Positions 26,951 to 36,124 of a stretch of DNA of 39,139 bases are shown one piece after another. Where the stretch lies: the NCBI GenBank assembly GCA_021789975.1, contig JAJYIT010000039.1, positions 1-39,139 on the forward strand, given 5' to 3'. Under the pieces are notes generated by a model, which ran no database searches, was not told the origin of the DNA, and saw only the letters and a program-made list of their open reading frames with translations. The position numbers and the translations under genes are program-made. Each line of letters opens with the position of its first letter. The stretch's first letter is position 1. Source of the DNA: Bacteroidota bacterium. GTDB taxonomy: Bacteria > Bacteroidota > Ignavibacteria > Kryptoniales > JAKASW01.

Positions 26951-27104
26951 TCTACCCGGCAGATCCTCAATTTCGCCGGAATCCGCAGCCGAGATATTTC
27001 TCAATCGTTGGAATCCATGGCTATAGTTTGTTTCGTCGTCAGGAGATTCACGAAGATAACCGGTCTGCGCGCGGGCCTCAACACCTCTGACAAAAGGTAA
27101 AAGC

Positions 27105-27512
27105 TCAGTCAGTCCGTTCATTCATTAGATTTTTCAAATTGCCTGCCGCATATGCTTTCACAGCATCTTCAATCGCGTGCATATCGGTCAGAATCACGTC
27201 AAGACCTGCTTCCCTGAAATTCTCATAAGCACCGCTTCCCATTCCACCTGCAATCAGAACCTGGCAGTCGCTTATCTCCTGTGCCATAGCTGCATGTGAC
27301 ATCCTGGCTTCAGGCCCGTAACCATGCCTGCCTCTTTCATCAACGTCGCTGCCGTGCTGAGGGCCCTGCGGCGCAAAATGTCCTGTTCTACGCTCCCTGA
27401 GTTCGCGCGATTTCACTTCGTGGTTTTCAACCGTCATGATTGAGTAATAGGGCGATCTGCCAAAATGCTGGCTGATCGTTTTCCCATCGAGTGTTACTAC
27501 TGCAATTTTCAT
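27105..27512 (-). CDS. NifX/NifB-C-like (Fe-Mo cofactor binding fold) protein
   Basis: 135 residues. MKIAVVTLDGKTISQHFGRS (1-20) and CQVLIAGGMGSGAYENFREA, then VILTDMHAIEDAVKAYAAG, define the dinitrogenase iron-molybdenum cofactor domain. Stand-alone proteins of this type occur in many non-fixing bacteria and probably bind or traffic Fe-S or metal clusters. There is a His/Gly-rich insert at about 43-72 (GHFAPQGPQHGSD, GRHGYGPE), a plausible metal-binding arm. It starts 12 bases after the ArsR gene, so the two form an operon. Confidence 0.85.
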   Translation of the reverse strand: MKIAVVTLDGKTISQHFGRSPYYSIMTVENHEVKSRELRERRTGHFAPQGPQHGSDVDERGRHGYGPEARMSHAAMAQEISDCQVLIAGGMGSGAYENFREAGLDVILTDMHAIEDAVKAYAAGNLKNLMNERTD

Positions 27513-27524
27513 TTTCGTTTTCCT

Positions 27525-27878
27525 TTACTCGAACATTTGCTGGTTTTGTTTGAACCAATCGCTCATGATTTGGTTTGACAGGGCCATTAGATCAAACACC
27601 CTTTTATCTGCAATATTGAAATAGACAAAGATGCCTTCTCTCCTCGCCGAGACTATCCCGACACCACGGAGCAGCATGAGGTGTCTGGAAACCACAGACA
27701 CATCGATTTCGAGAGCCTTGGTAAAGTCGGAAAGAGTCTTCTCCCCGCCCTTCAGGAGCTCAAGTATCCTCACTCGCTGGTCGCTGGCAAGCGCCATGAA
27801 AAAGCGGCTCCTCGGGTCCATCATCGATCCCATCATTCGACCGCCCATCCCGCGCATTCCTCTCATACCTCTCGGCAT
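27525..27878 (-). CDS. ArsR-family winged-helix regulator with Met-rich N-terminus
   Basis: 117 residues from ATG 27878, chosen because GGAGGA sits 4-9 bases ahead and homology starts only after it. The N-terminal 20 residues (MPRGMRGMRGMGGRMMGSMM) are Met/Gly/Arg-rich. The ArsR HTH follows: DQRVRILELLKGGEKTLSDF, TKALEIDVSVVSRHLMLLRG, VSARREGIFVYFNIADKRVF. The alpha-3 Cys pair of arsenic/cadmium sensors is missing and there is no Cys in the HTH, so it senses something else. The Met-rich tail could bind Cu(I) or Ag(I), but that is speculation. A 36-bp palindrome directly upstream suggests autorepression. Confidence 0.88.
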   Translation of the reverse strand: MPRGMRGMRGMGGRMMGSMMDPRSRFFMALASDQRVRILELLKGGEKTLSDFTKALEIDVSVVSRHLMLLRGVGIVSARREGIFVYFNIADKRVFDLMALSNQIMSDWFKQNQQMFE

Positions 27879-27887
27879 CGTTCCTCC

Positions 27888-27923
27888 ACATAATTGTGTA
27901 ATTGCATCATTGTGCAATAATGT
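27888..27923. promoter_or_regulatory. 36-bp dyad operator upstream of the arsR gene
   Basis: ACAT.ATTG...AAT is mirrored by ATT...CAAT.ATGT around a 7-base centre: 11 of the 18 positions in each arm pair. It lies immediately upstream of the ribosome binding site of the ArsR gene. AT-rich dyads of this kind are typical ArsR-family operators. Binding here would block transcription or translation start of both genes of the operon. Confidence 0.7.
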
Positions 27924-28633
27924 AGGCACCGGAGCATTTTGTTTCAAACCAGATCCTGGTATCCTGGCCCTGTCATGAAGCAGAGCACCGACTGTCGTTT
28001 GAAAGTGCATTGCTTGCATGAAACTTCAACGGGGAATCACCCCGCCGGCTCCACAAGGCAGAAGAAGGAGCCTGTGTTGCGGTTGCGGATGATTGCTCAA
28101 AGAGTCGGAATAGAGACTTGAGATTGAGCGCGGTGGGGCGTGAGGACGCATTCACACGGAGACGCGAAAATTTAACCGGCTACGAACATGCAACGCATTC
28201 AAACGGATCGCCATGGAATGCCTAAGTCATTAGTTGAGGCCACTTTCAGATCGGAAAATTCGGCGCGAATCAGTCAAGAAGACTATCGCTCTATTCTAAA
28301 GTGTCGTGAACGTTCCCGAATAGCAGTTGGGGATCCTCAAGGGTGTGAATGGACTCTGCTTTCTTGTCGGAGACTAAACTTGATCATTAATAACGTTCTT
28401 TGGTTGAAGCACTTCACCGGTTCCAGATGGACATCGACTCGGTATCGAAGAAATCGGGCCGTGCCAGGTTAGTCTCGCATATAGCCATTGAATCAAGAGC
28501 CGGGTGAATCGTCTGATTCCATCGTTCGCATATTGGCACACTCACCCGCCTTCAGGGGCGCCTTGAAGCGCCCCCAAGGTCATTTACATTTTACCCTTCA
28601 GTATCTGCCAACGAAGATTGTCCCGATGAGCTC
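27924..28633. other. Intergenic; hairpin at 28555-28574
   Basis: About 710 bases without a convincing gene. GGGGCGC-CTTGAA-GCGCCCC (28555-28574) is a perfect 7-bp stem 60 bases past the end of the tricorn gene; it could protect or end that transcript but lacks a U-run. A promoter for the ArsR operon should be near 27925-27960 but none stands out. Confidence 0.4.
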
Positions 28634-31600
28634 TCACTTCTTAGGATAGTTGAACGCCTTGATGGGATACGGCGGTGGCGGCGGAGTCGTTACCGGGTGT
28701 TCTTTAATCTCCGTCATGAGATATTTTACCGCCTCCTGCAGCTGGGCGTCGTGTCCTTCAAAAGTCTCGTGCGGAGTATCGTCGACGACAATATCTGGAT
28801 TGACACCGTGGCCTTCGATCAGCCAATGTCCACCCGGACCGTACACGCCGAGTTCGGCAGCTGAAGCGATCCCGCCGTCGAGGAGCCCGTTGTCGAATGA
28901 CAGCCAGATCTCGCCGCCCCAAGTCCGCATGCCGATTACCTTGCCGAGATGCAGCCGCTTGAAGCCTTCGGTGAAGGCTTCGCCGTCCGAGGCAGTGAAC
29001 TGGTTGCAGATGACCACGATGTGTCCGCGAAATGCGTACTGCATGTTCCAGAACGGCTTCTCGTCGCGCGGCTTCCAATACATCCAGGCTTTGCGTATGA
29101 GCTTCTCCAGGATCCAACTGTCGATGTCCCCGCCGCGATTGTCGCGCACGTCGATAATCAATCCTTCGCGGTTGAATACGGGGTAGAAGTCCCGCACCCA
29201 CTGAGAAAAGTCGGAGCTTCCCATCGCACGAAGGTGGACATAACCGATCTCGCCGTGACTCTCCGTATCGACTATCATCCTTCTATCGTATTCCCACTGG
29301 CTGTAGCGCAGATTGGCAAACTGGTCCTGTGAAATAGGGACCACAACCTGTTTGAATCCTTTTCCCGTCTTGCGGGATTTCAGGTTGAGGAGGACCTGCC
29401 GGCCCACCTGCTTTTCCAGAAGCTTGTCTGGTGAAGGGACGGAAAGAGTCGGAACACCGTTGATGGCAGTAATCACATCTCCTTCGGCGATACCGAGACC
29501 CGGCTTGGCAAGCGGAGAAACGATCTTAAGATAATCGGGATCCGCCCGATAGATGTGTTTGATCTTATAACCACCGGCAGCTTCGTCGCGTGTGAGTATC
29601 GCACCAAGCGAACCGACAGAAATATCGTAGGTCGGCTTCCTGATGTCTCCTCCGACAACGAAAGTGTGAAGCGCGGAGAGCTCGCCCACAATTTGTCCGA
29701 TCAGATCGTTGAGCTCTTCACGGTCGGTTATGCGACTGACGAGCGGGAGATATCTTTTCAATGTCGCCTCATAGTTCACCCCTTGAAGATTCGGATCGTA
29801 GAAGTAGTCCCTTTCAAGCCGCCAGGCATCGATGAACATCTGGCGCCATTCCTCCTTGGGATTGAACGAAAATGTCCAATTCTTCAGATTCACTGCGTCT
29901 TTCTGAAGCTCGGCCGGCGGATTTGCCGACGCGTCGACCACGTGTATCTCATTCCCTTTCGTCGCCATAAGCTTCTTGCCGTTGTCGGAAAGCTCGTAGC
30001 GGCCAACCCCCCCGATCAAGGTCTTTGCAGAAACGTCTTTGTTTCGTAACGCAATGGCTTCCAGCTTCGGCTTCTCGCTCGCTATTCCCGGACCTTCAAC
30101 CATGAATAGTGCCTTGTCGTTCATAGAGAGGTGTTCATATCTACCTGCTGGAACAGGAACCTGGTAAGTCCTCGACTGAATTCCCGAAAAATCTATGGCG
30201 ACGTGTGACGCCTTGGACTTTCCTTTCTTCTTGGCTGCTTCCGTCTTGCCCGCGGTGGACTTGGAGGTATCAGTAAGCTCATTCGGCGGCGCGAACGGAA
30301 ATTTCTCTCCTTCCTTCAGCGCAATGGCATAAATGTCAGTCGTCTTGTCGAAGAACGGTTCAGGCTGATATGGCCCCCACGGACTGCCGACCGTCGAGTG
30401 AAACGTCCTGTCCGACAGGAAATAGAGCCACTTCCCATCCGGGCTCCAGGCGGGGCTATAGCTGTTTACCCGTTCGTCGGTCAGCGTGTAACTCGAATCA
30501 TTCGATAGGCTATAGACCGTTAGCTGCTCGTATGTGTTCGGGTCCGGTTTCGTGTACGCGATCCATCTGCTGTCAGGGGACCAGGTCAGGTTGCCGAAGC
30601 CGCCCCACTCGGAGGTGGCTGCGACAGTGAGCTTCTTCTCAGCGACGTCGAACACGAGAAGCCGATGACGTCTATCGGTATAAGCAAGATACTTCCCGTC
30701 AGGTGAGGGAATGCCCTCGTTCCTGAATCCTTTACCTTCATGCGTGAGCTGTTCTCCTTTTCCGAGACCGTTTGCCGGATATGTCCAGAATTCCTGGTAC
30801 CCGCTTTCGTCGGACTGTAGCTCGAGTGTTTTGCCGTCAGGCATGAAACGCGCATTGCGGTAGCGTACCCCGCTCTTCCTTGTTACCTCTACGAGCCGTC
30901 CTTCTGAAACGGGAGCCACAAAGACTTCGCCACGTGCCGTCAGGACTACATGATTTCCTTTCGGAGATATGTGCACTGCGGTCAAATACTTCATCGGGTG
31001 TTTTACCCATTGTGTCACTTCCTGGTCGAAATCAGAAGAGAGCTCTATCGGCACAAGCCTATCCTTCTTCGAAGCGATATTGTAGACATAAATATCAGCA
31101 CCTTCATGGTACGCTATCCTTCCGTCCGACAGCGACGGCGAGCTGATGTCGAAACCGGAATGAAACGTTTCCTGGCGCGGCTCCTTGCCGTCCATGTTCA
31201 TCGACCATATGTTCATTGTACCGTCCCTGTCACTGGCGAAATAGACGCGTCCCTTCCAGAGCATCGGGTCTTTACTTGTGCCTGCGTAGTCGGCGGTAAG
31301 CGGAGTTGCCTCGGGCTGGCCGTTAATATAACGCCAGATGTTCTGCGCCGTACCTCCTTTGTACCTCTTCGTATGGCTTCCCTGGAACGGGAACCGGGTG
31401 AAGAAAAGTGTGTCGCCCGATTCGGTGTAGACTCCAGTGCTCGCCTGTGCCAGCGGAATCAGAGTCTTCTCACCGGTCTTGAGATCGATTGCGGCAAGCT
31501 GCCTGTTTGGGAGTGTCGAATAGTAGCTCGTGCTGTAAATGACTTTTCCGTCCGGCGTCCATCCGACAACTATCGCGACTTCGCCTTCGTATGTCCTTCT

Positions 31601-31897
31601 GACAGGAAGTCCTCCGTCAACAGGCATTGTATAAACTTCAGTCGGGCCCTGGTATTGGGCTGAGAAGGCAATCGTCCTGCCGTCGGGCGAGATTGCGGCG
31701 TGTGACTCGATGCCTCGCGCCGAGGTAAGTCTTGTGGCTGTGCCACCGTCTATGCCTACCGACCATAGGTCGCCCTCAGCGGTGAACACGATCGTCTTGT
31801 CGTGAATTGCCGGATACATATAGTATCCTTCTCTTGATTCGGCGAAGGCAACTGAGGTGAGAATAAGGATTGAAATCGTGAGGACTAAACGTCTCAT
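28634..31897 (-). CDS. Secreted tricorn-type protease (S41 family)
   Basis: 1087 residues from ATG 31897. AAGGAG is 6 bases ahead of this ATG but abuts the earlier ATG at 31903, so the later one is preferred. Signal peptide 1-20 (MRRLVLTISILILTSVAFA). Then PD40 beta-propeller repeats (AISPDGRTIAFSAQ, PSPDGKYLAYTDRR, WSPDSRWIAYTKPD, WSPDGKWLYFLSDR). After about 690 come the C1 helical part, a PDZ domain (GLGIAEGDVITAINGVP) and the S41 core. Likely catalytic residues: His 744 (LSALHTF), Ser 970 (FTASDGEAF) and Glu 1028 (LIEGHGVNPD), matching the tricorn set. It should cut oligopeptides, here in the periplasm or outside the cell. Tail PVTTPPPPPYPIKAFNYPKK is proline-rich. Confidence 0.93.
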   Translation of the reverse strand: MRRLVLTISILILTSVAFAESREGYYMYPAIHDKTIVFTAEGDLWSVGIDGGTATRLTSARGIESHAAISPDGRTIAFSAQYQGPTEVYTMPVDGGLPVRRTYEGEVAIVVGWTPDGKVIYSTSYYSTLPNRQLAAIDLKTGEKTLIPLAQASTGVYTESGDTLFFTRFPFQGSHTKRYKGGTAQNIWRYINGQPEATPLTADYAGTSKDPMLWKGRVYFASDRDGTMNIWSMNMDGKEPRQETFHSGFDISSPSLSDGRIAYHEGADIYVYNIASKKDRLVPIELSSDFDQEVTQWVKHPMKYLTAVHISPKGNHVVLTARGEVFVAPVSEGRLVEVTRKSGVRYRNARFMPDGKTLELQSDESGYQEFWTYPANGLGKGEQLTHEGKGFRNEGIPSPDGKYLAYTDRRHRLLVFDVAEKKLTVAATSEWGGFGNLTWSPDSRWIAYTKPDPNTYEQLTVYSLSNDSSYTLTDERVNSYSPAWSPDGKWLYFLSDRTFHSTVGSPWGPYQPEPFFDKTTDIYAIALKEGEKFPFAPPNELTDTSKSTAGKTEAAKKKGKSKASHVAIDFSGIQSRTYQVPVPAGRYEHLSMNDKALFMVEGPGIASEKPKLEAIALRNKDVSAKTLIGGVGRYELSDNGKKLMATKGNEIHVVDASANPPAELQKDAVNLKNWTFSFNPKEEWRQMFIDAWRLERDYFYDPNLQGVNYEATLKRYLPLVSRITDREELNDLIGQIVGELSALHTFVVGGDIRKPTYDISVGSLGAILTRDEAAGGYKIKHIYRADPDYLKIVSPLAKPGLGIAEGDVITAINGVPTLSVPSPDKLLEKQVGRQVLLNLKSRKTGKGFKQVVVPISQDQFANLRYSQWEYDRRMIVDTESHGEIGYVHLRAMGSSDFSQWVRDFYPVFNREGLIIDVRDNRGGDIDSWILEKLIRKAWMYWKPRDEKPFWNMQYAFRGHIVVICNQFTASDGEAFTEGFKRLHLGKVIGMRTWGGEIWLSFDNGLLDGGIASAAELGVYGPGGHWLIEGHGVNPDIVVDDTPHETFEGHDAQLQEAVKYLMTEIKEHPVTTPPPPPYPIKAFNYPKK

Positions 31898-32271
31898 AAG
31901 CATCTCCTTGGGGCTGTTCCGGAGAGAACTCCGAACTCGTTATAGGTTGTGCTACATTGTTTGAAAATCTAAACAAGCCCCGTAAGTGATGCAAAGGAAA
32001 TCATGCGTAGGTCTGAAGCAGTCTCGCGCGATTTAAGCTCATTCAAATTCACGGCACGACATGCTGCAATCTAATTCCACACGCCACAAAACAAGATTCG
32101 ATGGGGATCAAATCACACTCTTATCATCCTGGAGATCCGGCTGAAAAGCCCACGCAGAAAAGAAAACCGCTGAGACGCTAAGGCGCAAAGTAGAAAATTG
32201 ATTCAATTATTGTCTCCGCGCCCTCGCGTCCCTCAGGCAGGTTCGCGGTGAGACCCTTTTCGGCCACGCTT
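31898..32271. other. Intergenic with inverted repeat
   Basis: ACCGCTGAGACGCTAAGGCG (32166-32185) faces TCTCCGCGCCCTCGCGTCCC and GTTCGCGGTGAG (to 32252). Together they form an imperfect dyad of the GCTGAGACGC/GCGTC..GCGGT type. Nothing else recognised. Confidence 0.5.
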
Positions 32272-33312
32272 TTAGAACAATGTTAAAGCCTTAGTCAACT
32301 CTCCATGACGATACCCGATCGTTTTATTTCTAAGGTACTCAAGCATGAGAGCGCTATCTCCGTCACAATCCCCTTGCTCCATGATAAGGCTGTAGATACT
32401 TTCCCAGGTTGCAAGCACGAAATGCCCGACTCCGGCTTGATGAATGTGCTTTCCAAAATCCATTTCTAAGTTTATTTGAACTTCCGAAGGGGCGAGATTA
32501 ACGAGGAAGAAATCGAGCCTCATCGATCGTGCCATCCATGATCCAAGCAGCCAAAGCCGCATCAAGTCAAATTCCTCGTCCGATACGAATGCTTTATAAT
32601 CGCTGGCGAATACCTTTGAGAACCAAATGCCACAGCCGAGGACATATCCTTTCTGAGTCCCCGCCTGTTTGGTTAAGCCAAAGCCGCCACCTGAACGATT
32701 ATATCCAGGCGCCAATTTCGCCTCAATCATGAACAGTGCGTTATCAGTCACTATAATTAGATCCGGTTCGGAGCCATGAAAGGCGCGCTCACCGAACAGA
32801 ACTCTTGTTTTTCCAAGCTCTGAAAATAACCCGCTTTCTTCCCGGCTATACGACCAGTAAACAACCGGCCGCGACCTCAGAGGTACGTTCGCGACGGATG
32901 AGACGAAATTGTCAACCAGTCCGGCTCTCTCGAGAAATCTAAACACGTTCCATGTGAAAGCTTCTTCGCTGTCCTCATAATGCAGCGGAGCATTCTCCCT
33001 CTTTACGGACATCACCCCTTCAAGCGCTCTTCCTTCTTCGCTTGGCCGAAGCAAATTGTCCGTCAAATCGCGATAAGCAAAGGTAGTTGGAGTAATGTAA
33101 ATCCCATGGTCACTGCAAAAGTACCTGTCGAAAGTTGTGTCGTCGGATCCACTCCCCTCCAGAAAACTATCGAGCGATCTTCGAGCATCATCTTTCATCA
33201 GAGGAACCGAGCGACTGCAGCCGAGGACAGGACACATTACAGTGTTCTTGTTTATCTCAAGCAGCTTCTTCAAAACCGTAAAATCAAACACATCCTCTTC
33301 CCTCAACTCCAA
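32272..33312 (-). CDS. PD-(D/E)XK nuclease-like protein with Cys/His cluster
   Basis: 346 residues from TTG 33312 (the frame is closed just upstream). Nuclease-fold signature: SEEAFTWNVFRFLERAGLVD (115-134) with an early Glu, then SEPDLIIVTD (181-190) and FMIEAKL (194-200), giving Asp 184, Glu 197 and Lys 199 in the order D-x12-E-x-K. The N-terminal region has C-x4-C at 27-32 and C-x2-H at 66-69, a possible zinc site. Proteins of this build include restriction-like and defence nucleases as well as repair enzymes. No methyltransferase, helicase or other defence gene is adjacent, so the role is open. I do not recognise a named family. Confidence 0.6.
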   Translation of the reverse strand: MELREEDVFDFTVLKKLLEINKNTVMCPVLGCSRSVPLMKDDARRSLDSFLEGSGSDDTTFDRYFCSDHGIYITPTTFAYRDLTDNLLRPSEEGRALEGVMSVKRENAPLHYEDSEEAFTWNVFRFLERAGLVDNFVSSVANVPLRSRPVVYWSYSREESGLFSELGKTRVLFGERAFHGSEPDLIIVTDNALFMIEAKLAPGYNRSGGGFGLTKQAGTQKGYVLGCGIWFSKVFASDYKAFVSDEEFDLMRLWLLGSWMARSMRLDFFLVNLAPSEVQINLEMDFGKHIHQAGVGHFVLATWESIYSLIMEQGDCDGDSALMLEYLRNKTIGYRHGELTKALTLF

Positions 33313-33622
33313 GTCCGGCAGGCATCATCTTTTATTATTTGGGCCGGCTTCGACAACATGTCCGTCTGAACCGGTAGGTTTACGTATTCAACAAATTTAC
33401 CCAGATGAATTTAGCTCCGCTCTCAAAAGACGACAAGTGAAGCGCAACGCTCTTTTCTTATCGCACGTCTTTCGACTGAAGATCGGCTATTTACTATTGT
33501 AGGAGTGGGCTGATGCCACCTCGATGTCCATTATAGCACATAAATTATCCCTAAACAAAATGATAAACATCCTCTTGGCAAGCCGCGAGGTACTCGTCGA
33601 AATCCAAAAGAGCCATGATGTC
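33313..33622. other. Intergenic, nothing recognised
   Basis: Short frames overlapping the start of the nuclease-like gene on the other strand are shadows. A promoter for that gene is expected here but none is clear. Confidence 0.35.
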
Positions 33623-33647
33623 ATTCCCGAACGCTCCTGTCGGGAAT
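33623..33647. repeat. GTCATTCCCG-type hairpin repeat
   Basis: ATTCCCGA, 9-base loop ACGCTCCTG, TCGGGAAT: perfect 8-bp stem, preceded by GTC and followed by CCAGG. It resembles the widespread CATTCCCG...CGGGAATCC dispersed hairpins of environmental bacteria (from memory). Confidence 0.65.
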
Positions 33648-33717
33648 CCAGGCTCCTGAACCAGACTCCCCCGCTGAGAGCGACGGGGGATGTAACCCCA
33701 AGCGATTCAAATATTTA

Positions 33718-33847
33718 GTACCGGCCCACTTTGAGGTATTCCGTCATGTTGAACTCGGCTCAACATCTGGTTTTAGACCCCGAAACAAGCCTGACCTGGA
33801 GCGTATCAGTCCAGGGTTCGGGCTGACGTGTGAATTGAAATTGAGCC
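33718..33847 (+). repeat. 130-bp dispersed repeat, copy C
   Basis: GTACCGGCCCACTTTGAGGT to GTGTGAATTGAAATTGAGCC. Same orientation as copy B. The first hairpin is GTTGAAC-TCG-GCTCAAC. It lies 70 bases after the hairpin at 33623-33647, so two repeat families sit together here. Confidence 0.85.
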
Positions 33848-34032
33848 AATACCAAATATTTGCCGGGTCATGGTATTGGGAACCTCTCACCTAAGATTGA
33901 ATTCTGTCGCGGATGATGGCGAAGCGTAGCAATGGTTCAGAAGGAAAGGGATCAGTGTTCCTCAAGGTTATACGATAGCCGAAAGTCAACAGCGTGAGCA
34001 CGGCGAATTTAACGGATGAGTTGCAGTAGTAG
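33848..34032. other. Short gap, nothing recognised
   Basis: 185 bases downstream of the ATP-grasp gene at 34033; no terminator with a U-run is visible. Confidence 0.35.
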
Positions 34033-35268
34033 TTATTCCGCATTCGGCTCCTGAACAGTCACCAGCTTGTCCGAAGTTTCGGGTACAAGCTTTTTGCTTA
34101 CAGACCGGTATAACATTACAGCGCTTAAGACCGGATCCTTGAGCTGAAACTTGAGAATGGAATTCCTGACGACATTCCGCGGATTGGAGAGTCTCATCAC
34201 GCTTTTCAATGTCGCGCCAATAGCCCTTTTGCCATTTGTGATGAATTGACCCTCGCAATACCCGGGTATAGATGTCTCCATCCCCATTCCAACGAGGCAT
34301 TGCAGATACGGAAAATTGATCCCAACACTCAATGACCCCAACAAGGAAGTCCAATAGCGCGGATTAATTTCCAGCACTTTTATTCGTCCATCAGCTTCAT
34401 CGAAAATCATGTCGATGTGAGCCACCCCGGACCAGTTAAGTGCCGACATGAGACGACCCGCTACGCCATGCACTTCGTCGTTATGCACAAATCTGACCCC
34501 CGATGGAAACCGGAATTCCGCCGACGACCGGATCGACTCTTTCTGAACCGTGTATGCCAAAATTTTTCCATGATTACACAGCACGCTACAATCGATTCCG
34601 AACCCCCGAACAAAAGTCTGGATAATGACCGACCTGGGATCCCGCAAATCTTTCAAGTAGCCGATGAGATCGCTCCGTTCATTCCAGAGATGTATGCCTT
34701 TCCCCCCGAAACCATGAACGGGTTTTGTCAAAACCGGAAACCGCACGGATGAAGTTATGTTCTCGAGCTGCGCATTTGATTCATAAATAGTCGTCTCCGG
34801 TGTTGGGATGTAATTCTCTTGCATGAACTTAGCCAGCAACCATTTGTCGCTCGCAACGTCGAAAGATTTCCTATCGGGGATCGGCGCCATTACAGCGGGC
34901 GAAATGGATGGTCCACCGCTCCCAATAAGTTTTCTAATCCCGTGATCGCCCACCGGCAGAATGATGTCTGCCTTTAATTTCGCAGCGGTCGCCAAAACTT
35001 GTTCTGTCCAATTTGCAGTGTTATCGTCATTCGAGTAGAACAGCCCATCTTTCAGACGCGAATATTTCAATACTGAAGATCGGCTGGCAGACAGGACATA
35101 TGACCTGAGACCGGGGACCTGACGGAGACAGGTAAGGACTGACCAGGCATAATGACTCTCGCCGTCAGGTATCAAGACAGAGAATCCGCGTGCGAGGTCA
35201 TTGAGACCCCTGATAGAATCAGTAGACTTTATTGATTCAAGATCAAAGTTGGTCGCAGAACGGATCAT
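34033..35268 (-). CDS. ATP-grasp carboxylate-amine ligase-like protein
   Basis: 411 residues. N-terminal Rossmann-like domain (FSVLIPDGESHYAWSVLTCL, 29-48; ADIILPVGDHGIRKLI, 100-115). ATP-grasp: DKWLLAKFMQENYIPTPET (141-159), FPVLTKPVHGFGGKGIHLW (177-195) with Lys 182 and the Gly loop, ending in VLEINPRYWTSLLGS (298-312) with the Glu/Asn Mg site. This is the carbamoyl-phosphate-synthase-like order seen in ATP-grasp proteins of cell-surface and peptide ligase type. Substrate unknown. It is about 33 kb from the other ATP-grasp gene and not obviously related beyond the fold. Confidence 0.8.
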   Translation of the reverse strand: MIRSATNFDLESIKSTDSIRGLNDLARGFSVLIPDGESHYAWSVLTCLRQVPGLRSYVLSASRSSVLKYSRLKDGLFYSNDDNTANWTEQVLATAAKLKADIILPVGDHGIRKLIGSGGPSISPAVMAPIPDRKSFDVASDKWLLAKFMQENYIPTPETTIYESNAQLENITSSVRFPVLTKPVHGFGGKGIHLWNERSDLIGYLKDLRDPRSVIIQTFVRGFGIDCSVLCNHGKILAYTVQKESIRSSAEFRFPSGVRFVHNDEVHGVAGRLMSALNWSGVAHIDMIFDEADGRIKVLEINPRYWTSLLGSLSVGINFPYLQCLVGMGMETSIPGYCEGQFITNGKRAIGATLKSVMRLSNPRNVVRNSILKFQLKDPVLSAVMLYRSVSKKLVPETSDKLVTVQEPNAE

Positions 35269-35830
35269 GAAACAATTCTCAATATTTTGGATCCCTCCGC
35301 TTAAACTGCCGTTTACAAGATAGCTTCATCGTTCCTTAACAGCCAGTAAGAATCTATCGCTTCAGGATTATTGCCTCTTTCAGTGATGATGGGTGGGTTG
35401 TGAGAATAGAGAAGCCGCCCGCGACAAAACAGTTTTCCCACTCGCTTGCTTGTCTCAAAAGCGTACCAGCGGAAGTGCCAACCAAGCAGGAAGGATTGTT
35501 ACTGGCGGTTTCGCTTGAGAAGTTGCAATCACCCGGTTTTGACTCTAACGTCCTGTCAGCTATTTCAAACTCTTTCCTGAGCCGATTTGTGCTTGTCATG
35601 TCACAGGTTCTTCGCTATCTCATTCTCTTTTTTTGTGTCACGCCCATAACCCAATCAAATTGCGAAACGAGGAGAGAAATTCAAAGTGCGGTACGGCACA
35701 GGGCACTCACTTTCTTCTACTCAGAACAGCAGTTGACTCAAATTACAGAGTCCGGAAGGAGTGGACTGATTTTCCGGCTTGTTCAATAGGATATTGGTCA
35801 ACGCTCATTCCGCGGGGAGCCGTAACGCGA
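35269..35830. other. Intergenic, no supported gene
   Basis: Frames at 35354-35599 (minus) and 35400-35789 (plus) overlap each other, have no ribosome binding site and no family resemblance. The minus frame ends in SILTTHPSSLKEAIILKR, mildly protein-like, and could be a remnant. Confidence 0.35.
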
Positions 35831-35977
35831 CTAATGAAAATAGAATATAAGTTCGCAGGCTGTCATCCCGACAAGAGCAATCGCAAGTAGACCGGCAAAT
35901 ATTATACTGCGCCTCAGCTGCTTACCGCTCTCTGGCGTCGCGGCTCTGGGCATGCTACGTATTGTTGATGCCATCAT
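35831..35977 (-). CDS. Small single-pass membrane protein (48 aa)
   Basis: ATG 35977, with AAGGTGA 4-10 bases ahead. The sequence is MMASTIRSMPRAATPESGKQ, then LRRSIIFAGLLAIALVGMTA, then CELIFYFH. A polar basic start and one helix of about 20 residues with two Arg just before it: N-terminus expected in the cytoplasm. Not a lipoprotein, since the Cys follows MTA without a lipobox start. It lies about 150 bases after the 94-residue gene and in the same direction. No family recognised. Too short for standard gene callers, hence easily missed. Confidence 0.55.
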   Translation of the reverse strand: MMASTIRSMPRAATPESGKQLRRSIIFAGLLAIALVGMTACELIFYFH

Positions 35978-36124
35978 GATCACCTTCCATTGTTCTATCT
36001 TTTATAGCTCGGTTAGAAGGACAACTCCTTCCCTCTTTACCAGGGCAATCTACGAAAGCTGTTCGATTGAAAGGTATGTCATTAGTCACGTCATCCGCTC
36101 ATCGGTCCTGCAAAGGGAAAAATA

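Noticed and set aside
35354-35789. Overlapping frames on both strands (81 and 129 codons)
   Set aside because: Mutually overlapping, no ribosome binding sites, no recognisable family.
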